64,000 nucleotides of DNA, taken from Methylophaga sp. (GTDB lineage Bacteria; Pseudomonadota; Gammaproteobacteria; Nitrosococcales; Methylophagaceae). Location of the stretch: the NCBI RefSeq assembly GCF_030651745.1, contig NZ_JAUSCC010000122.1:1-64000 (forward strand), in the 5' to 3' direction. This document shows, in pieces, positions 36,536-47,475 of this stretch (the stretch's first letter is position 1; every line of letters begins with the position of its first letter). The notes beneath the pieces were generated by a model. It was not told where the DNA came from. It did no database searches and saw nothing but the letters and a program-made list of their open reading frames with translations. The translations under genes were made by a program, and so were the position numbers.

Positions 36536-36826
36536 GAAGCATGTACGATTTGCAGGGATGTATACGAACCCGAAACCCTGAAAAATGAAGCAGTAAGAGC
36601 CTCCAGCGATCGGCCGCTAGAGGCATCGGTGCAGACCTTAATAAGGAAGTGGCGTGAGATTGATAACTCTTTCGAGAAAGGCCATACGTGACGTAAACGA
36701 CCATCAAGGTCGCGCTCGATTACAGCGTTTGTTGATGATTGACGTGCCGACGCAACGCTGTACGTGGGTGGCTACTCCTATACAGCCAGGCTCCATTCAG
36801 CTAGCCCCCCCCTACGGAATGTGACT

Positions 36827-38314
36827 ATGCCCCCAGCTCTTCCCTTATTTCCTGAGTTCAGGCTGCGCACTTTCTCGCTGGCGTTGAGCGCCGTCGTATT
36901 AGCCGGCTGCATGTCGCTCGCTCCTGCTCCTGATACCCCGCCGCTGCCGGTACCCGAGGTTTGGCCTGGTCATCTTGAATCGAGCACCGAGGGTGCCCAC
37001 GCGGGAGAACTTGCCTGGCAGGCCTACTTCACGGACCCTTTGCTGCAACGCCTCATCGAGACCGCGCTGGAGAACAACCGCGATCTGCGCCTGGCCGCGC
37101 TGCGTGTCGAGGAAGCCAGCGCCGCATTCCGCATTCAGCGCTCGGATCGATTTCCTGCCGTGGGCGTGGGTGCCCAGGGTGGACGCGCCCGCGTCCCTGG
37201 CGATCTGAACATGTCGGGCCGGTCGCAGGTGGGCGGCGAATATCGGGCCGAGGTGGGTTTGAGCACCTGGGAGCTGGATCTGTGGGGCCGGGTCCGCAAC
37301 CTGGAAGACGCCGCCCTGCAAAGCTGGCTGGCTTCCGACGCGGCCCGCCAGGCCGTCCACCTGGCGCTAATCGCCCAGGTGGCCGACGGTTATCTTGGCT
37401 TGCGCGAGATAGACGAACGCGTGGCTATCGCCCGTCAAACCGTCGCGACCCGCGAGGAGTCCTATCGCATTTTCCGGCGCCGCGTTGAAGTCGGCTCGAC
37501 CTCGAAGCTGGACCTCACTCAAGTCCAAACTTTGCTGAACCAGGCTCAGGCGCTGCTAACCCAGCTTGAGCAAGCACGCGCCACGCAACTGCACGCGCTG
37601 GCACTGCTGGTAGGTGCCGATCCTGGCCCGCTGCCCACCAAGGCACCCTTCGATGAAACAACGGTGCTGGCCGAACTCCGGGCCGGCCTGCCCTCGGAGC
37701 TGCTGGTCAGTCGCCCGGACATCATTTCCGCCGAACACCAATTGCGTGCCGGCGATGCCAACATCGGCGCGGCCCGTGCGGCGTTCTTGCCGCGCATTGC
37801 GCTGACCGGCAGCTTCGGCACGGCCAGTTCCGATCTTGACGGCCTGTTCGATTCCGGCAGCCGCGCCTGGACCTTCATGCCTACCTTGTCGCTGCCCATC
37901 TTCGATGGCGGGCGGCGGCGCGCAAACTTGGAACTGAGCGAGGTGCGCCGCGACATCGCCGTCGCCGGATACGAGAAAACCATTCAAACGGCCTTCCGCG
38001 AGGTGGCTGATGCACTGAGCGCCAAGTACTGGCTGGCTGAGCAATTGACGATCCAGCGGGCCAATCTGGAAGCACAAAGCGAACGCGCCCGGCTGGCCCA
38101 GTTGCGCTACGACAACGGTTCGGCCGCTTTCCTGGAGGTGCTGGACGCCCAACGCGATCTGCTGGATGCCGGACAACAGCTGGTACAGGCGCGCCGTGCG
38201 CTGCTGTCCAGCCAGGTGGCGCTGTATGCCGCACTCGGCGGCGGAACCCTCGCCGCAACCGGTCAGGCGCAGGGTGCGACCTCGGCGCCCACTTCCACCC
38301 CATCAACCCGTTAA
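36827..38314 (+). CDS. RND/ABC outer-membrane efflux lipoprotein (OprM/NodT family)
   Basis: A 495-aa TolC-like protein. I start it at ATG 36827, which gives a lipoprotein signal ([11 protein letters not shown], lipobox). Two OEP repeats follow, with the family's [26 protein letters not shown] and [29 protein letters not shown] motifs. It would form the outer-membrane channel for the HlyD and ABC proteins that follow within 15-100 bp. Confidence 0.93.
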   Translation: MPPALPLFPEFRLRTFSLALSAVVLAGCMSLAPAPDTPPLPVPEVWPGHLESSTEGAHAGELAWQAYFTDPLLQRLIETALENNRDLRLAALRVEEASAAFRIQRSDRFPAVGVGAQGGRARVPGDLNMSGRSQVGGEYRAEVGLSTWELDLWGRVRNLEDAALQSWLASDAARQAVHLALIAQVADGYLGLREIDERVAIARQTVATREESYRIFRRRVEVGSTSKLDLTQVQTLLNQAQALLTQLEQARATQLHALALLVGADPGPLPTKAPFDETTVLAELRAGLPSELLVSRPDIISAEHQLRAGDANIGAARAAFLPRIALTGSFGTASSDLDGLFDSGSRAWTFMPTLSLPIFDGGRRRANLELSEVRRDIAVAGYEKTIQTAFREVADALSAKYWLAEQLTIQRANLEAQSERARLAQLRYDNGSAAFLEVLDAQRDLLDAGQQLVQARRALLSSQVALYAALGGGTLAATGQAQGATSAPTSTPSTR

Positions 38315-38328
38315 GGCACGCGAAACCT

Positions 38329-39408
38329 ATGACTGCTTCATTCTCTCTCAAGAAAAAACTTCTGATTGTTGCCGCTGCAGCGGTTGTTATCGCGCTGGCC
38401 TGGTGGGGCTGGACAGAGCTTGCCGACAGTGGGCCCGGCGAAGGCTTCGTTAACGGCAATGGCCGCATCGAAGCCACCGAGATCGACATCGCCACCAAGC
38501 TTCCCGGACGTATCGAAGACATCCTCGTACGTGAAGGCGATTTCGTCGCAGCGGGCCAGCCACTGGCCAGGATGCAACTGGAAACGCTTGAGGCGCAGCG
38601 CGACGAAGCCTTCGCCATGCGTGAACAGGCCGAGCATTCTGTGACCGCAGCACAGGCCCAGGTGGCGCTGCGTGAAGCCGACGTGGTTGCGGCGCAGGCA
38701 CTCGTCGGTCAGCGCGAGTCGGAGCTCGATGCCGCGCAACGGCGGCTGAAACGTTCGCAGACATTGTCCCAAGAAGGCGCCGCCTCGATACAAGAATTGG
38801 ACGATGACCGGGCGCGCGTGCGGGGCGCACAGGCGACGCTCGCGGCCAGCAAAGCACAGACCGCCGCTGCCCGCGCCGCGGTCGAGGCCGCCAAAGCGCA
38901 GTTGGTCGGCGCAAGGTCCAGCGTGTCCGCTGCCACGGCCAGCATCAATCGCATCGAAGCGGACATCCGCGACAGCGAACTGCGTGCCCCGCGCGACGGA
39001 CGGGTTCAGGTGCGCGTGGCGCAACCCGGCGAGGTGCTCGGAGCCGGCGGACGTGTCCTGAACCTGATCGACCTGTCGGACGTGTACATCACCTTCTTCC
39101 TGCCCGAGACCGTGGCCGGCCGCGTCGCGCTGGGCACCGAGGTACGCATCATTCTGGATGCCGCGCCGGAGTTTGTTATTCCAGCGAGCGTTTCCTTCGT
39201 CGCCAGTGTGGCGCAATTTACTCCCAAGACGGTAGAAACCGCGAGCGAGCGGCAGAAACTGATGTTCCGCGTGCGCGGGCAGATTTCCCAGGATCTGCTG
39301 CGTGAACACCTGGATCAGGTCAAGACCGGGCTGCCCGGCGTGGCCTGGGTCAAGCTCGACGCCAATGCCGAGTGGCCCGAGAACTTGTCCCTTCGCGTGC
39401 CGGAGTAA
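38329..39408 (+). CDS. HlyD-family membrane fusion protein (YbhG/YhiI-like)
   Basis: A 359-aa adaptor with one N-terminal membrane anchor ([18 protein letters not shown]), a biotinyl-lipoyl hairpin ([21 protein letters not shown]), a long Ala/Gln-rich coiled coil of about 150 residues and a C-terminal beta-barrel. It bridges the ABC exporter to the outer-membrane factor. The stop lies 2 bp before the ABC gene's ATG. Confidence 0.93.
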   Translation: MTASFSLKKKLLIVAAAAVVIALAWWGWTELADSGPGEGFVNGNGRIEATEIDIATKLPGRIEDILVREGDFVAAGQPLARMQLETLEAQRDEAFAMREQAEHSVTAAQAQVALREADVVAAQALVGQRESELDAAQRRLKRSQTLSQEGAASIQELDDDRARVRGAQATLAASKAQTAAARAAVEAAKAQLVGARSSVSAATASINRIEADIRDSELRAPRDGRVQVRVAQPGEVLGAGGRVLNLIDLSDVYITFFLPETVAGRVALGTEVRIILDAAPEFVIPASVSFVASVAQFTPKTVETASERQKLMFRVRGQISQDLLREHLDQVKTGLPGVAWVKLDANAEWPENLSLRVPE

Positions 39409-39410
39409 GT

Positions 39411-42173
39411 ATGAGCCACAGTGCGCAACCCATGACCGTTGCAAGCGTCAGACAGGTGCGCTTGCGTTACGGCAACGTCATGGCCCTGGATGGCATTGAC
39501 CTGGACATTCCCGCCGGGCGGATGGTCGGCCTGATTGGCCCCGACGGCGTAGGCAAGTCGAGTCTGCTCTCATTGCTGGCTGGCGTACGTATCATCCAGG
39601 AGGGCACGGTCGAGGTGCTGGGTGGCGATATGGCCAGCAAAGCCCATCGCAAGCAGGTTTGCCCGCGCATCGCCTACATGCCGCAGGGACTGGGCAAGAA
39701 CCTGTACCCGACGCTCTCGGTCGAGGAGAATCTGCAGTTCTTCGCGCGCCTGTTCGGTCATGGCTCTGCGGAACGCCGCCAGCGTATCGATGAGCTCACT
39801 CAGGCCACTGGCCTGTTCAAATTCCTTGAGCGCCCGGCAGGCAAGCTATCCGGGGGCATGAAGCAGAAACTCGGCCTGTGCTGCGCGCTGATTCACGACC
39901 CGGATTTCCTGATTCTCGATGAGCCAACGACCGGCGTGGATCCGCTGGCGCGCGCGCAGTTCTGGGATCTGATCGAGCGCATCCGCGCCGATCGCCCCGG
40001 CATGAGCGTGATCGTGGCTACCGCCTACATGGATGAGGCACAGCGCTTCGACTGGCTCGCCGCCATCGACGACGGCAAGGTCCTCGCCACCGGCACGCCG
40101 AAGGAATTGCTGGAAAAAACAAGCAGCCCGAACCTGGAAGAGGCATTCATCCGCCTGCTCCCGGAAGAGAAAAAGCGCGGACACCAAGCGGTAGTCATTC
40201 CCCCTTTGCCGGAGAGCGGCGCAGACGATATCGCCATCGAGGCCGAGGGGCTGACCATGCGCTTTGGCGACTTCGTTGCCGTCGACAGTGTCTCCTTCCG
40301 CATCCGGCGCGGTGAGATCTTCGGCTTCCTCGGCTCCAACGGGTGCGGCAAGTCCACGACGATGAAGATGCTTACCGGCCTGTTGCCGGCGAGCGAGGGT
40401 CGGGCCTGGCTGTTCGGCCATGAAGTGAACCCGCATGATCTGGACACCCGCCGCCGCGTCGGCTACATGTCCCAAGCGTTCTCGCTCTACAGCGAAATCA
40501 CGGTACGCCAGAACCTGGAGTTGCACGCCAAGCTCTTCAGTGTGTCCCCGGAGGACATTCCTGCTCGCGTCGATGAGATGGTGGAGCGCTTCGGGCTGGT
40601 GGACGTCATCGACAGCCTGCCGGCCAGTCTGCCTCTGGGCATACGCCAACGCCTGTCGCTGGCGGTCGCCATGGTGCACAAGCCAGAACTGCTGATTCTG
40701 GACGAACCGACTTCGGGCGTCGACCCGGTGGCGCGTGATGCGTTCTGGCGGCTGCTTATTGAATTGTCGCGGCGCGACCGGGTGACGGTCTTCATTTCCA
40801 CTCACTTTATGAACGAGGCCGAACGCTGCGACCGCATGTCGATGATGCATGCCGGCAAGGTGCTCGACAGCGACGTGCCCGCCAGGCTGGTCGAGAAACG
40901 CGGCGCCAAAACCCTTGAAGAGGCCTTCATCGGCTACCTCCTCGAAGCCGAGGGAGGCACAGCCGCCCCGCCCAGCCAGCCTGAGGCCGACAATCACGAG
41001 GAGCAGCCATCCGCGGTACCCGCTGAACACGGCGGGCACGGCTCTGGCGGTTTCAGTCTGCAGCGAATGTTCAGCTATCTGTGGCGCGAGACGCTGGAAT
41101 TGCAGCGGGACCCGGTACGCGCCACGCTGGCGCTGGGCGGTTCGCTGCTGCTGATGTTCGTGATCGGCTTCGGCATCACCATGGACGTCGAGGACCTGAG
41201 CTATGCGGTGCTCGATCGCGACCAGACCACGCTTAGCCAGAACTACACGCTGAACTTGGCCGGATCGCGCTACTTCACCGAGCACGCGCCGATCATCGAC
41301 TACGAGGACCTTGATCGACGCATGCGCAACGGCGAACTGTCGCTGGCCATTGAGATCCCCCCTGGCTTCTCTCGCGATGTGTTGCGAGGCCAGAACGTGC
41401 AGATAGGTGCCTGGATCGACGGCGCCATGCCGCAACGCGCGGAAACCGTCCAGGGCTACGTTCAGGGCATGCACCAGCACTGGCTGCTGGCACAGGCCAG
41501 CGAGCGTGGCGGCGCCAGCGCAGCCGGCAATGCCAGCGTCGAGACGCGCTTTCGCTACAACCCCGATGTCAAGAGCCTGCCGGCCATGGTGCCGGCGGTG
41601 ATTCCGCTGTTGCTGCTCATGCTGCCTGCGATGCTGACCGCGCTGGCGGTGGTGCGCGAGAAGGAGACGGGCTCGATCACCAATCTCTACGTGACGCCGG
41701 TCACGCGCATCGAGTTCCTGCTTGGCAAGCAACTGCCCTATGTCGGTCTGGCCATGGTGAACTTCCTGCTGATGAGCCTGCTCGCGGTCACCGTCTTCGG
41801 TGTGCCGGTCACGGGCAGCTTCTTCACCCTGTCGCTGGCCGCGCTGATCTTCTCCTTCGCCGCGACAGGCATGGGGCTGCTGGCCTCGGCCGTCACGCGC
41901 AGCCAGATCGCCGCCATGTTCTTTGCCATGATCGGCACCATCATTCCGGCCACCCAGTTCGCCGGCCTGAGGGATCCCGTGTCCTCGCTTGAAGGCTCCA
42001 GCAAGTTCATCGGCGAGATCTACCCCGCCACGCACATGATCTCCATCAGCCGTGGCGTGTTCAACAAATCACTCGGCCTGGCCGACCTGACGGGGCCGCT
42101 GTGGTCGATGCTCATTTCGGTTCCGGTCATTCTCGGCGTGGCTGTTTTGCTACTCAAGAAGCAGGAGCGTTGA
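39411..42173 (+). CDS. fused ABC transporter: two ATPase domains plus permease (RbbA-like)
   Basis: This 920-aa protein holds two nucleotide-binding domains (Walker [10 protein letters not shown] about residue 42 and GSNGCGKST about residue 307) and a C-terminal ABC-2 permease with six membrane segments. The first domain has the signature LSGGMKQ; in the second it reads LPLGIRQ, a variant seen in this family. The order ATPase-ATPase-permease is that of RbbA/YhiH proteins, and the HlyD partner and second permease point to a drug or lipid exporter. ATG 39411 was chosen over the longer frame because it follows the hlyD stop. Confidence 0.93.
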   Translation: MSHSAQPMTVASVRQVRLRYGNVMALDGIDLDIPAGRMVGLIGPDGVGKSSLLSLLAGVRIIQEGTVEVLGGDMASKAHRKQVCPRIAYMPQGLGKNLYPTLSVEENLQFFARLFGHGSAERRQRIDELTQATGLFKFLERPAGKLSGGMKQKLGLCCALIHDPDFLILDEPTTGVDPLARAQFWDLIERIRADRPGMSVIVATAYMDEAQRFDWLAAIDDGKVLATGTPKELLEKTSSPNLEEAFIRLLPEEKKRGHQAVVIPPLPESGADDIAIEAEGLTMRFGDFVAVDSVSFRIRRGEIFGFLGSNGCGKSTTMKMLTGLLPASEGRAWLFGHEVNPHDLDTRRRVGYMSQAFSLYSEITVRQNLELHAKLFSVSPEDIPARVDEMVERFGLVDVIDSLPASLPLGIRQRLSLAVAMVHKPELLILDEPTSGVDPVARDAFWRLLIELSRRDRVTVFISTHFMNEAERCDRMSMMHAGKVLDSDVPARLVEKRGAKTLEEAFIGYLLEAEGGTAAPPSQPEADNHEEQPSAVPAEHGGHGSGGFSLQRMFSYLWRETLELQRDPVRATLALGGSLLLMFVIGFGITMDVEDLSYAVLDRDQTTLSQNYTLNLAGSRYFTEHAPIIDYEDLDRRMRNGELSLAIEIPPGFSRDVLRGQNVQIGAWIDGAMPQRAETVQGYVQGMHQHWLLAQASERGGASAAGNASVETRFRYNPDVKSLPAMVPAVIPLLLLMLPAMLTALAVVREKETGSITNLYVTPVTRIEFLLGKQLPYVGLAMVNFLLMSLLAVTVFGVPVTGSFFTLSLAALIFSFAATGMGLLASAVTRSQIAAMFFAMIGTIIPATQFAGLRDPVSSLEGSSKFIGEIYPATHMISISRGVFNKSLGLADLTGPLWSMLISVPVILGVAVLLLKKQER

Positions 42174-42174
42174 G

Positions 42175-43305
42175 ATGCGCAGAAGAAACCTGGCCAACAT
42201 CTACGACCTTGGTGTCAAGGAGCTGTGGAGTCTTTGGCGCGATCCGATGATGCTTGTGCTCATCGTCTATGTGTTCACCGCGTCGGTCTACACCAAGGCC
42301 ACGTCCATGCCGGAGACGCTGCACAACGCGCCCATCGCCATCGTCGACGAGGATAATTCGGCGCTGTCCCAGCGGGTTGCCTCGGCCTTCTACCCCCCGC
42401 AGTTCACGCCACCGGCCATGATCGACTATGGGGACGTGGACCCGGGCATGGACGCGGGGCTGTACACCTTCGCTCTGGTCATTCCGCCCAACTTCCAGCG
42501 CGACGTGCTGGCGGGGCGATCACCCGCCGTGCAGCTCAATGTCGACGCCACCCGCATGAGCCAGGCCTTCACCGGCAGTGGCTATATCCAGCAGATCTTC
42601 ACCGGCGAAGTCAATGAGTTCGTCAAGCGTTACCGCGGCACCGACGCGCCACCCGTGGATCTGGCATTGCGCGCACGCTTCAACCCGGCACTGGACAAGG
42701 CCTGGTTCGGCTCGGTGGTGCAGATCATCAACCACATCACGCTGTTGTCCATCATCCTGACCGGCGCAGCGCTGATCCGGGAGCGCGAGCACGGCACCAT
42801 CGAGCACCTGCTGGTGATGCCGGTTACACCCGCGCAGATCATGCTCTCCAAGGTCTGGTCGATGGCCCTGGTCGTGCTGATCGCCTCCTTCCTGTCCCTC
42901 AACCTCATGGTGCGCGGCATCCTGGGCGTGCCCATCGAGGGCTCCATTGTGTTGTTCTTCGCCGGCGCGGCCCTCAGCCTGTTCGCCACCACCTCCATGG
43001 GCATATTCATCGCCACGCTGGCGCGCAACATGCCGCAGTTCGGCATGCTGATGATGCTGACCATCATGCCGCTCCAGATGCTATCCGGCGGCGACACGCC
43101 CCGCGAAAGCATGCCCGAGATCGTGCAGAACATCATGCTGATCGCACCCACCACCCATTTCGTGGAACTGAGCCAGGCCATCCTTTACCGGGACGCGGGC
43201 CTGGAGACGGTATGGCAGCCGTTCCTGGCGCTGGCCCTGATCGGCACGGTGCTGTTTTTCCTGTCGTTGGCACGCTTTCGCAAAACGATCGGCCAGATGG
43301 CCTGA
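42175..43305 (+). CDS. ABC-2 type permease (YhhJ-like)
   Basis: A 376-aa permease with an N-terminal membrane helix, a large periplasmic domain (residues about 45-170) and five C-terminal helices with the QMLSGGDTPRESMPE loop typical of ABC-2 exporters. It starts 1 bp after the fused ABC gene and completes the exporter with it. An MNLMVRGILGVP motif lies before helix 4. Confidence 0.93.
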   Translation: MRRRNLANIYDLGVKELWSLWRDPMMLVLIVYVFTASVYTKATSMPETLHNAPIAIVDEDNSALSQRVASAFYPPQFTPPAMIDYGDVDPGMDAGLYTFALVIPPNFQRDVLAGRSPAVQLNVDATRMSQAFTGSGYIQQIFTGEVNEFVKRYRGTDAPPVDLALRARFNPALDKAWFGSVVQIINHITLLSIILTGAALIREREHGTIEHLLVMPVTPAQIMLSKVWSMALVVLIASFLSLNLMVRGILGVPIEGSIVLFFAGAALSLFATTSMGIFIATLARNMPQFGMLMMLTIMPLQMLSGGDTPRESMPEIVQNIMLIAPTTHFVELSQAILYRDAGLETVWQPFLALALIGTVLFFLSLARFRKTIGQMA

Positions 43306-43352
43306 TCGTTTGACCGCCCGAGTGGGCACTCAACCCAGTAAGGAGTTTGACC

Positions 43353-43925
43353 ATGAGCAATGAAACCATCCCTCTCAACCTGTTCAAGGCGAACCTAGAA
43401 CTGCAGCTGCGCCTCCAGCGTTTGATGCAGGAAAACAGCCAGCAATGGTTGGAGAACGCCACGCGCGCAGGCAAAGACGGCATTGCCGAGTCCGGCGCGG
43501 AAATCGAAAGCCTGCTTAAGGCGGAGAACTGGCAGGAACTGGCCACGCTGCCCGCACAAGAACAAGCCAGGCTGGAACAGGTTTCTACCTTGTTCGAGCA
43601 GGCCGAGCGCCAAGCGCAGGCGGCTTCGGCGCCCGCCGTGACAAGTCCCGCCACTGATACCTCCGCTACGGTCGTGGACGCGAAGTCGACAACCGCCATG
43701 CCACGCTCTGCCAGTGGCACATCCGCTGCGGTCGAGGATGCGAATGCGGCGCCAGCCATGCCGAGCTCCGCCAGTGACACCTCCGCTCCGGCCATAAACA
43801 CGACCTCCAAGACATCCTCTCCAAAGCCTAAGGCGCCTCAGAAGAAAACTGCTGCGCAGAAAACTGTGTCCAAGACGCCAGCCGCCCCGCGGACAAGTCA
43901 AACACGGCGAGGGAAAGGCAAATGA
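43353..43925 (+). CDS. phasin-like protein with Ala/Lys/Pro tail
   Basis: A 190-aa protein from ATG 43353 with AAGGAG upstream. The N-terminal 85 residues form a phasin-like amphipathic helix (FKANLELQLRLQRLMQENSQ). About two and a half copies of a 22-residue Ser/Thr/Ala repeat follow, and the end is an H1-like Lys/Ala/Pro tail that could bind DNA, as in PhaF. Phasins coat PHA granules. It lies 4 bp before the MaoC-Pta gene and 5 kb from the PHA synthase. Confidence 0.75.
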   Translation: MSNETIPLNLFKANLELQLRLQRLMQENSQQWLENATRAGKDGIAESGAEIESLLKAENWQELATLPAQEQARLEQVSTLFEQAERQAQAASAPAVTSPATDTSATVVDAKSTTAMPRSASGTSAAVEDANAAPAMPSSASDTSAPAINTTSKTSSPKPKAPQKKTAAQKTVSKTPAAPRTSQTRRGKGK

Positions 43926-45343
43926 CGACGTCCTCCGCACCGGTCGATGGCGCCGCCGACGCATTGCAGGTTCTGCGCAACCGCACCTTCGACGAGATCG
44001 CCATCGGCGACAGCGCCAGCCTCGAACGCACGTTTTCGCCGCAAGACATCCACATGTTCGCGCTGCAATCGGGCGATGTGGATCCGGAATCTTCGGTGTC
44101 TTCGCCCTCGCGGGACACCACGGAGGCCATTTGTGCAAACGTCCTGATCTCGGCTGTGCTGGGAACACGCCTGCCGGGGCCTGGAACCCAATATGTCAGC
44201 CAGAACCTGCGCTTGCTCGGAGCCGTTCGGCCCGGCGACAGGCTGACCGTGCAGATGCAGGTGAGCAGCAAGGACACGGCCACCCATCACGTCACGCTGG
44301 ACTGCACCTGCACCAGCCAGGAGGGGGTGGCGATTTTCCAAGGCCAGGTAGAGGTCGTAGCGCCCACTGAGCGCATTGAAAGAACGCGCACGGCGTTGCC
44401 GGAAATCCATCCGGATGCGCAGGGCCGCACAGGCCTGCAGCACCTGCTGGCGCATGTCGCGCACTTGCAACCGATTCGGGTAGCCGTCGTCCATCCGTGC
44501 GATGTCCCCAGCCTGTCCGCTGCGCTTGAAGCGCGCCACGCGGGGTTGATCGAGCCGGTGCTGGTCGGGCCACGAGGGCGGCTCGAAGCAGTCGCCACCG
44601 AGGCCGGGCTGGATCTGGCCGACGTCGCCATTGTGGACGTCCCGCACAGCCACGCCGCTGCGCAGCAAGCCGTCGCCTTGGCAGCCGCAGGTGAAGTCGA
44701 AGCCCTGATGAAAGGGAGCCTGCACACCGACGAGCTGATGTCCGCGCTGGTTTCGGCAGCAGCGGGGTTGCGAACCAAGCGCCGGGTCAGCCATTGCTTC
44801 CTGTTGCAGACACCGGCCTATCCGCGCCCGTTCATCGTCACCGATGCAGCGATCAATATCGCCCCGACTCTGGAACAGAAGGCAGACATCATCCGCAACG
44901 CCATCGAGCTGGCGCAGGTGATCGGCGTGCGCGAACCCAAGGTCGCAATCCTGGCCGCAGTCGAGACGGTCAGCCCGACGATGACGGCCACGCTCGACGC
45001 GGCGGCGCTGTGCAAGATGGCCGATCGCGGCCAGATCACTGGCGGCCTGCTCGACGGGCCGTTGGCCTTCGACAACGCCGTCTCCATCGCCGCTGCGCGC
45101 ACCAAGGGGATCGTCTCCGAGGTCGCCGGGCAGGCCGACATCCTTGTCGTGCCTGACCTGGAGAGCGGCAACATGCTTGCCAAGCAGTTGATCTTCATGG
45201 GCGGCGCAGCCAGCGCCGGGATCGTTCTTGGAGCCAAGGTGCCAGTCATTCTGACCAGCCGCGCCGACTCGCGTGATACACGCATCGCCTCATGCGCGAT
45301 CGCACTGATGCTGGCCCACCACTATCGGCTGTCACCCCCTTGA
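43922..45343 (+). CDS. MaoC-phosphate acetyl/butyryltransferase fusion
   Basis: A 473-aa protein. Residues about 12-150 form a MaoC hot-dog domain (FDEIAIGDSASLERTFSPQDI, LDCTCTSQEG). Residues about 165-473 form a phosphotransacetylase domain (LMKGSLHTDELM, TDAAINIAPTLEQKADIIRNAIELA). It would interconvert acyl-CoA and acyl-phosphate; the MaoC part could hydrate enoyl-CoA. With phosphoketolase it turns acetyl-phosphate into acetyl-CoA. It overlaps the phasin gene by 4 bp. Confidence 0.9.
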   Translation: MTTSSAPVDGAADALQVLRNRTFDEIAIGDSASLERTFSPQDIHMFALQSGDVDPESSVSSPSRDTTEAICANVLISAVLGTRLPGPGTQYVSQNLRLLGAVRPGDRLTVQMQVSSKDTATHHVTLDCTCTSQEGVAIFQGQVEVVAPTERIERTRTALPEIHPDAQGRTGLQHLLAHVAHLQPIRVAVVHPCDVPSLSAALEARHAGLIEPVLVGPRGRLEAVATEAGLDLADVAIVDVPHSHAAAQQAVALAAAGEVEALMKGSLHTDELMSALVSAAAGLRTKRRVSHCFLLQTPAYPRPFIVTDAAINIAPTLEQKADIIRNAIELAQVIGVREPKVAILAAVETVSPTMTATLDAAALCKMADRGQITGGLLDGPLAFDNAVSIAAARTKGIVSEVAGQADILVVPDLESGNMLAKQLIFMGGAASAGIVLGAKVPVILTSRADSRDTRIASCAIALMLAHHYRLSPP

Positions 45344-45404
45344 GCCGACTTATCGGCAACTTATTAACCCCCTCTTTTTAATCCACCCCTTTGGAGGAAA
45401 CACC

Positions 45405-46157
45405 ATGCAGTACTCATTCTCTGGCCGCGTAGCCCTGGTCACCGGTGCAGGGTCTGGCATTGGCGAGGCCATTGCCCGGCTGCTTGCAAGCAACGGCCTG
45501 AATGTCGTCGTCTCCGATGTCAGCGCCGACAATGCGCAGCGCGTCACCAGCCTCATCAACGCCGAGGGCGGCCACGCCGTGGCCAACGTGGCCGACGTGG
45601 CATGCATCGATGAGGTCCAGGCTGCCGTGGCCTGCGCGGTCGATACGTTCGGCGACCTTCATTTTGCCGTCAACAACGCCGGTATCGGTGGCGACCAGAG
45701 CCCGGCGGGAGAACTGGACCCTGCCGCCTGGCGCCGGGTGATCGATGTCAACCTGAACGGCGTGTTCTATGGCCTGCGCCATCAGATTCCCGCCATCCTG
45801 CGCTCGGGAGGCGGCGCCATCGTCAACGTCTCCTCCATCCTGGGGGTGGTGGGCGACGCAGCGAACCCTGCGTACGTCGCAGCCAAACATGGCGTGACCG
45901 GGCTGACCCGCTCGGCAGGACTGGCCTATGCGTCCAAGGGAATCCGGATCAATTCGATTCATCCCGGTTACGTGCGTACGCCCATCCTGGATTTCCTGGA
46001 TGAATCGGCCCTCCAGAAGGCCGTTGACCTGCATCCGATCGGTCGTCTGGGTACATCGGACGAAATCGCCCATGCCGTGGCGTTTTTGCTGTCGGAAGGA
46101 AGCAGCTTCCTTGTGGGCACCCAGCTCATCGCCGATGGCGGCTACACGGCGCGCTGA
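45405..46157 (+). CDS. SDR-family 3-ketoacyl/3-hydroxybutyrate dehydrogenase-like
   Basis: A 250-aa classical SDR with TGAGSGIG, NNAG, a catalytic Ser (NVSSILG), YVAAK and a PGYVRTPI loop. TTTGGAGG precedes ATG 45405. Neighbouring PHA synthase and phasin suggest acetoacetyl-CoA reductase-type work, but residues alone do not separate this from other SDR substrates. It begins 61 bp after the MaoC-Pta gene. Confidence 0.85.
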   Translation: MQYSFSGRVALVTGAGSGIGEAIARLLASNGLNVVVSDVSADNAQRVTSLINAEGGHAVANVADVACIDEVQAAVACAVDTFGDLHFAVNNAGIGGDQSPAGELDPAAWRRVIDVNLNGVFYGLRHQIPAILRSGGGAIVNVSSILGVVGDAANPAYVAAKHGVTGLTRSAGLAYASKGIRINSIHPGYVRTPILDFLDESALQKAVDLHPIGRLGTSDEIAHAVAFLLSEGSSFLVGTQLIADGGYTAR

Positions 46158-46236
46158 GTCTGAAGACGATGAGACAGCAGACACCCCCGCACACCTCGGC
46201 GAAGTCGCGCGGACGGCGCGCAGAGAGGACGACCTG

Positions 46237-47475
46237 ATGGACGTCACCATGGCCCGCTCCGGGCGCCGCGAACACGGACTGATCCTTGTGCTGAACTGCG
46301 GTTCATCCAGCATCAAGTTTGCGGTGTTCGATTCCTCGGCCGCGCCACTGCCGCGTCAGGCATTGTGGAATGGCAAGGTGCAGGGAATCGGCGGCGCCAA
46401 CCCGGATTTCGGAGAGACCGGAGTTGCGCCGTTCCCGATCGAACTGGACACGGCACATCCGTATCGCGCCGCACTGCGCCTCATCCGCGATCGCGTCAGT
46501 CAGCGGCTCGACGGCCGCCACGTAGGTACTGTCGCCCACCGTATCGTCCACGGCGGCAGCAAATACTCCATGCCCGTGCGCCTGGACGCAAATGTCCTGG
46601 CCGACCTCAAGGGCTACATTCCTCTGGCCCCGCTGCACCAGCCATTCGCGCTCGAAGCCGTGGAGATCCTGCTGCGGGAGCAGCCCGAGTTGCCGCAGAT
46701 GGCCTGCTTCGACACAGCCTTCCACCACACCCTGCCTCAGGTCGAACAGGTATTGCCGCTGCCCTACGACGCCTGGCAACGCGGCCTGCGTCGGTACGGA
46801 TTCCACGGCCTGTCGTATGAGTACATGGCTGAGGCTTTGCCCGAACGCCATGGCGACGCGGCGCGCAGGCGCACCATCGTTGCCCACCTGGGCAGTGGCG
46901 CCAGCCTGTGCGCCATGCAGGGGCTCCAGAGCGTCGCCACCACCATGGGTTTCTCCGCACTTGACGGCCTGATGATGGGTACCCGCACCGGCGCGCTCGA
47001 TCCAGGCGCCGTGCTCTACCTGATGGAGATCGAAAAGCTTTCACTGGAACAAGTGGGGCGTGTCCTCTATCACGAGTCCGGTCTGCTCGGCGTTTCGGGC
47101 ATCTCGGCCGAGCCGCGCGTCATTGTCGGGCACGAGAACGATGAAGGTGAAACGGGTGAGCGAGCGCGCTTGGCGCTGGACCTCTACGTGCGTCGCATCG
47201 TGCGCGAGATCGGTGCCTTGGTTGCTGTTCTGGGCGGTCTGGACATGCTGGTGTTCACGGCAGGTGTCGGTGAACACAATGCGTTCATTCGCGAGCGCAT
47301 CGGTGCGGCACTGGGTTTTCTGAACATTGCCCTGGATACCGACGCCAATGCCAGCCACGCGGCGACGATTTCCAGCGACCACAGCCAGGTCATCGTGGCG
47401 ATCGAACCCACCAATGAAGAGTGGATCGCCGCCAGCCATGCGCTGTCCTGCCTGGACAGGGAGAAGGTGCGATGA
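46237..47475 (+). CDS. ackA: acetate kinase
   Basis: A 412-aa ASKHA kinase with LILVLNCGSSSIKFAVFD, VAHRIVHGG, FDTAFHHTLP, AHLGSGAS and VFTAGVGEHNAFIRERI. It turns acetyl-phosphate and ADP into acetate and ATP. I start it at ATG 46237 because AGAGGA lies just upstream; the longer frame overlaps the SDR gene. It ends in a 4-bp ATGA overlap with gltS. Confidence 0.95.
   Translation: MDVTMARSGRREHGLILVLNCGSSSIKFAVFDSSAAPLPRQALWNGKVQGIGGANPDFGETGVAPFPIELDTAHPYRAALRLIRDRVSQRLDGRHVGTVAHRIVHGGSKYSMPVRLDANVLADLKGYIPLAPLHQPFALEAVEILLREQPELPQMACFDTAFHHTLPQVEQVLPLPYDAWQRGLRRYGFHGLSYEYMAEALPERHGDAARRRTIVAHLGSGASLCAMQGLQSVATTMGFSALDGLMMGTRTGALDPGAVLYLMEIEKLSLEQVGRVLYHESGLLGVSGISAEPRVIVGHENDEGETGERARLALDLYVRRIVREIGALVAVLGGLDMLVFTAGVGEHNAFIRERIGAALGFLNIALDTDANASHAATISSDHSQVIVAIEPTNEEWIAASHALSCLDREKVR

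Noticed and set aside
45928..46236. Longer N-terminus for acetate kinase
   Set aside because: This part overlaps the SDR gene in another frame; AGAGGA before ATG 46237 and the family length support the shorter protein.
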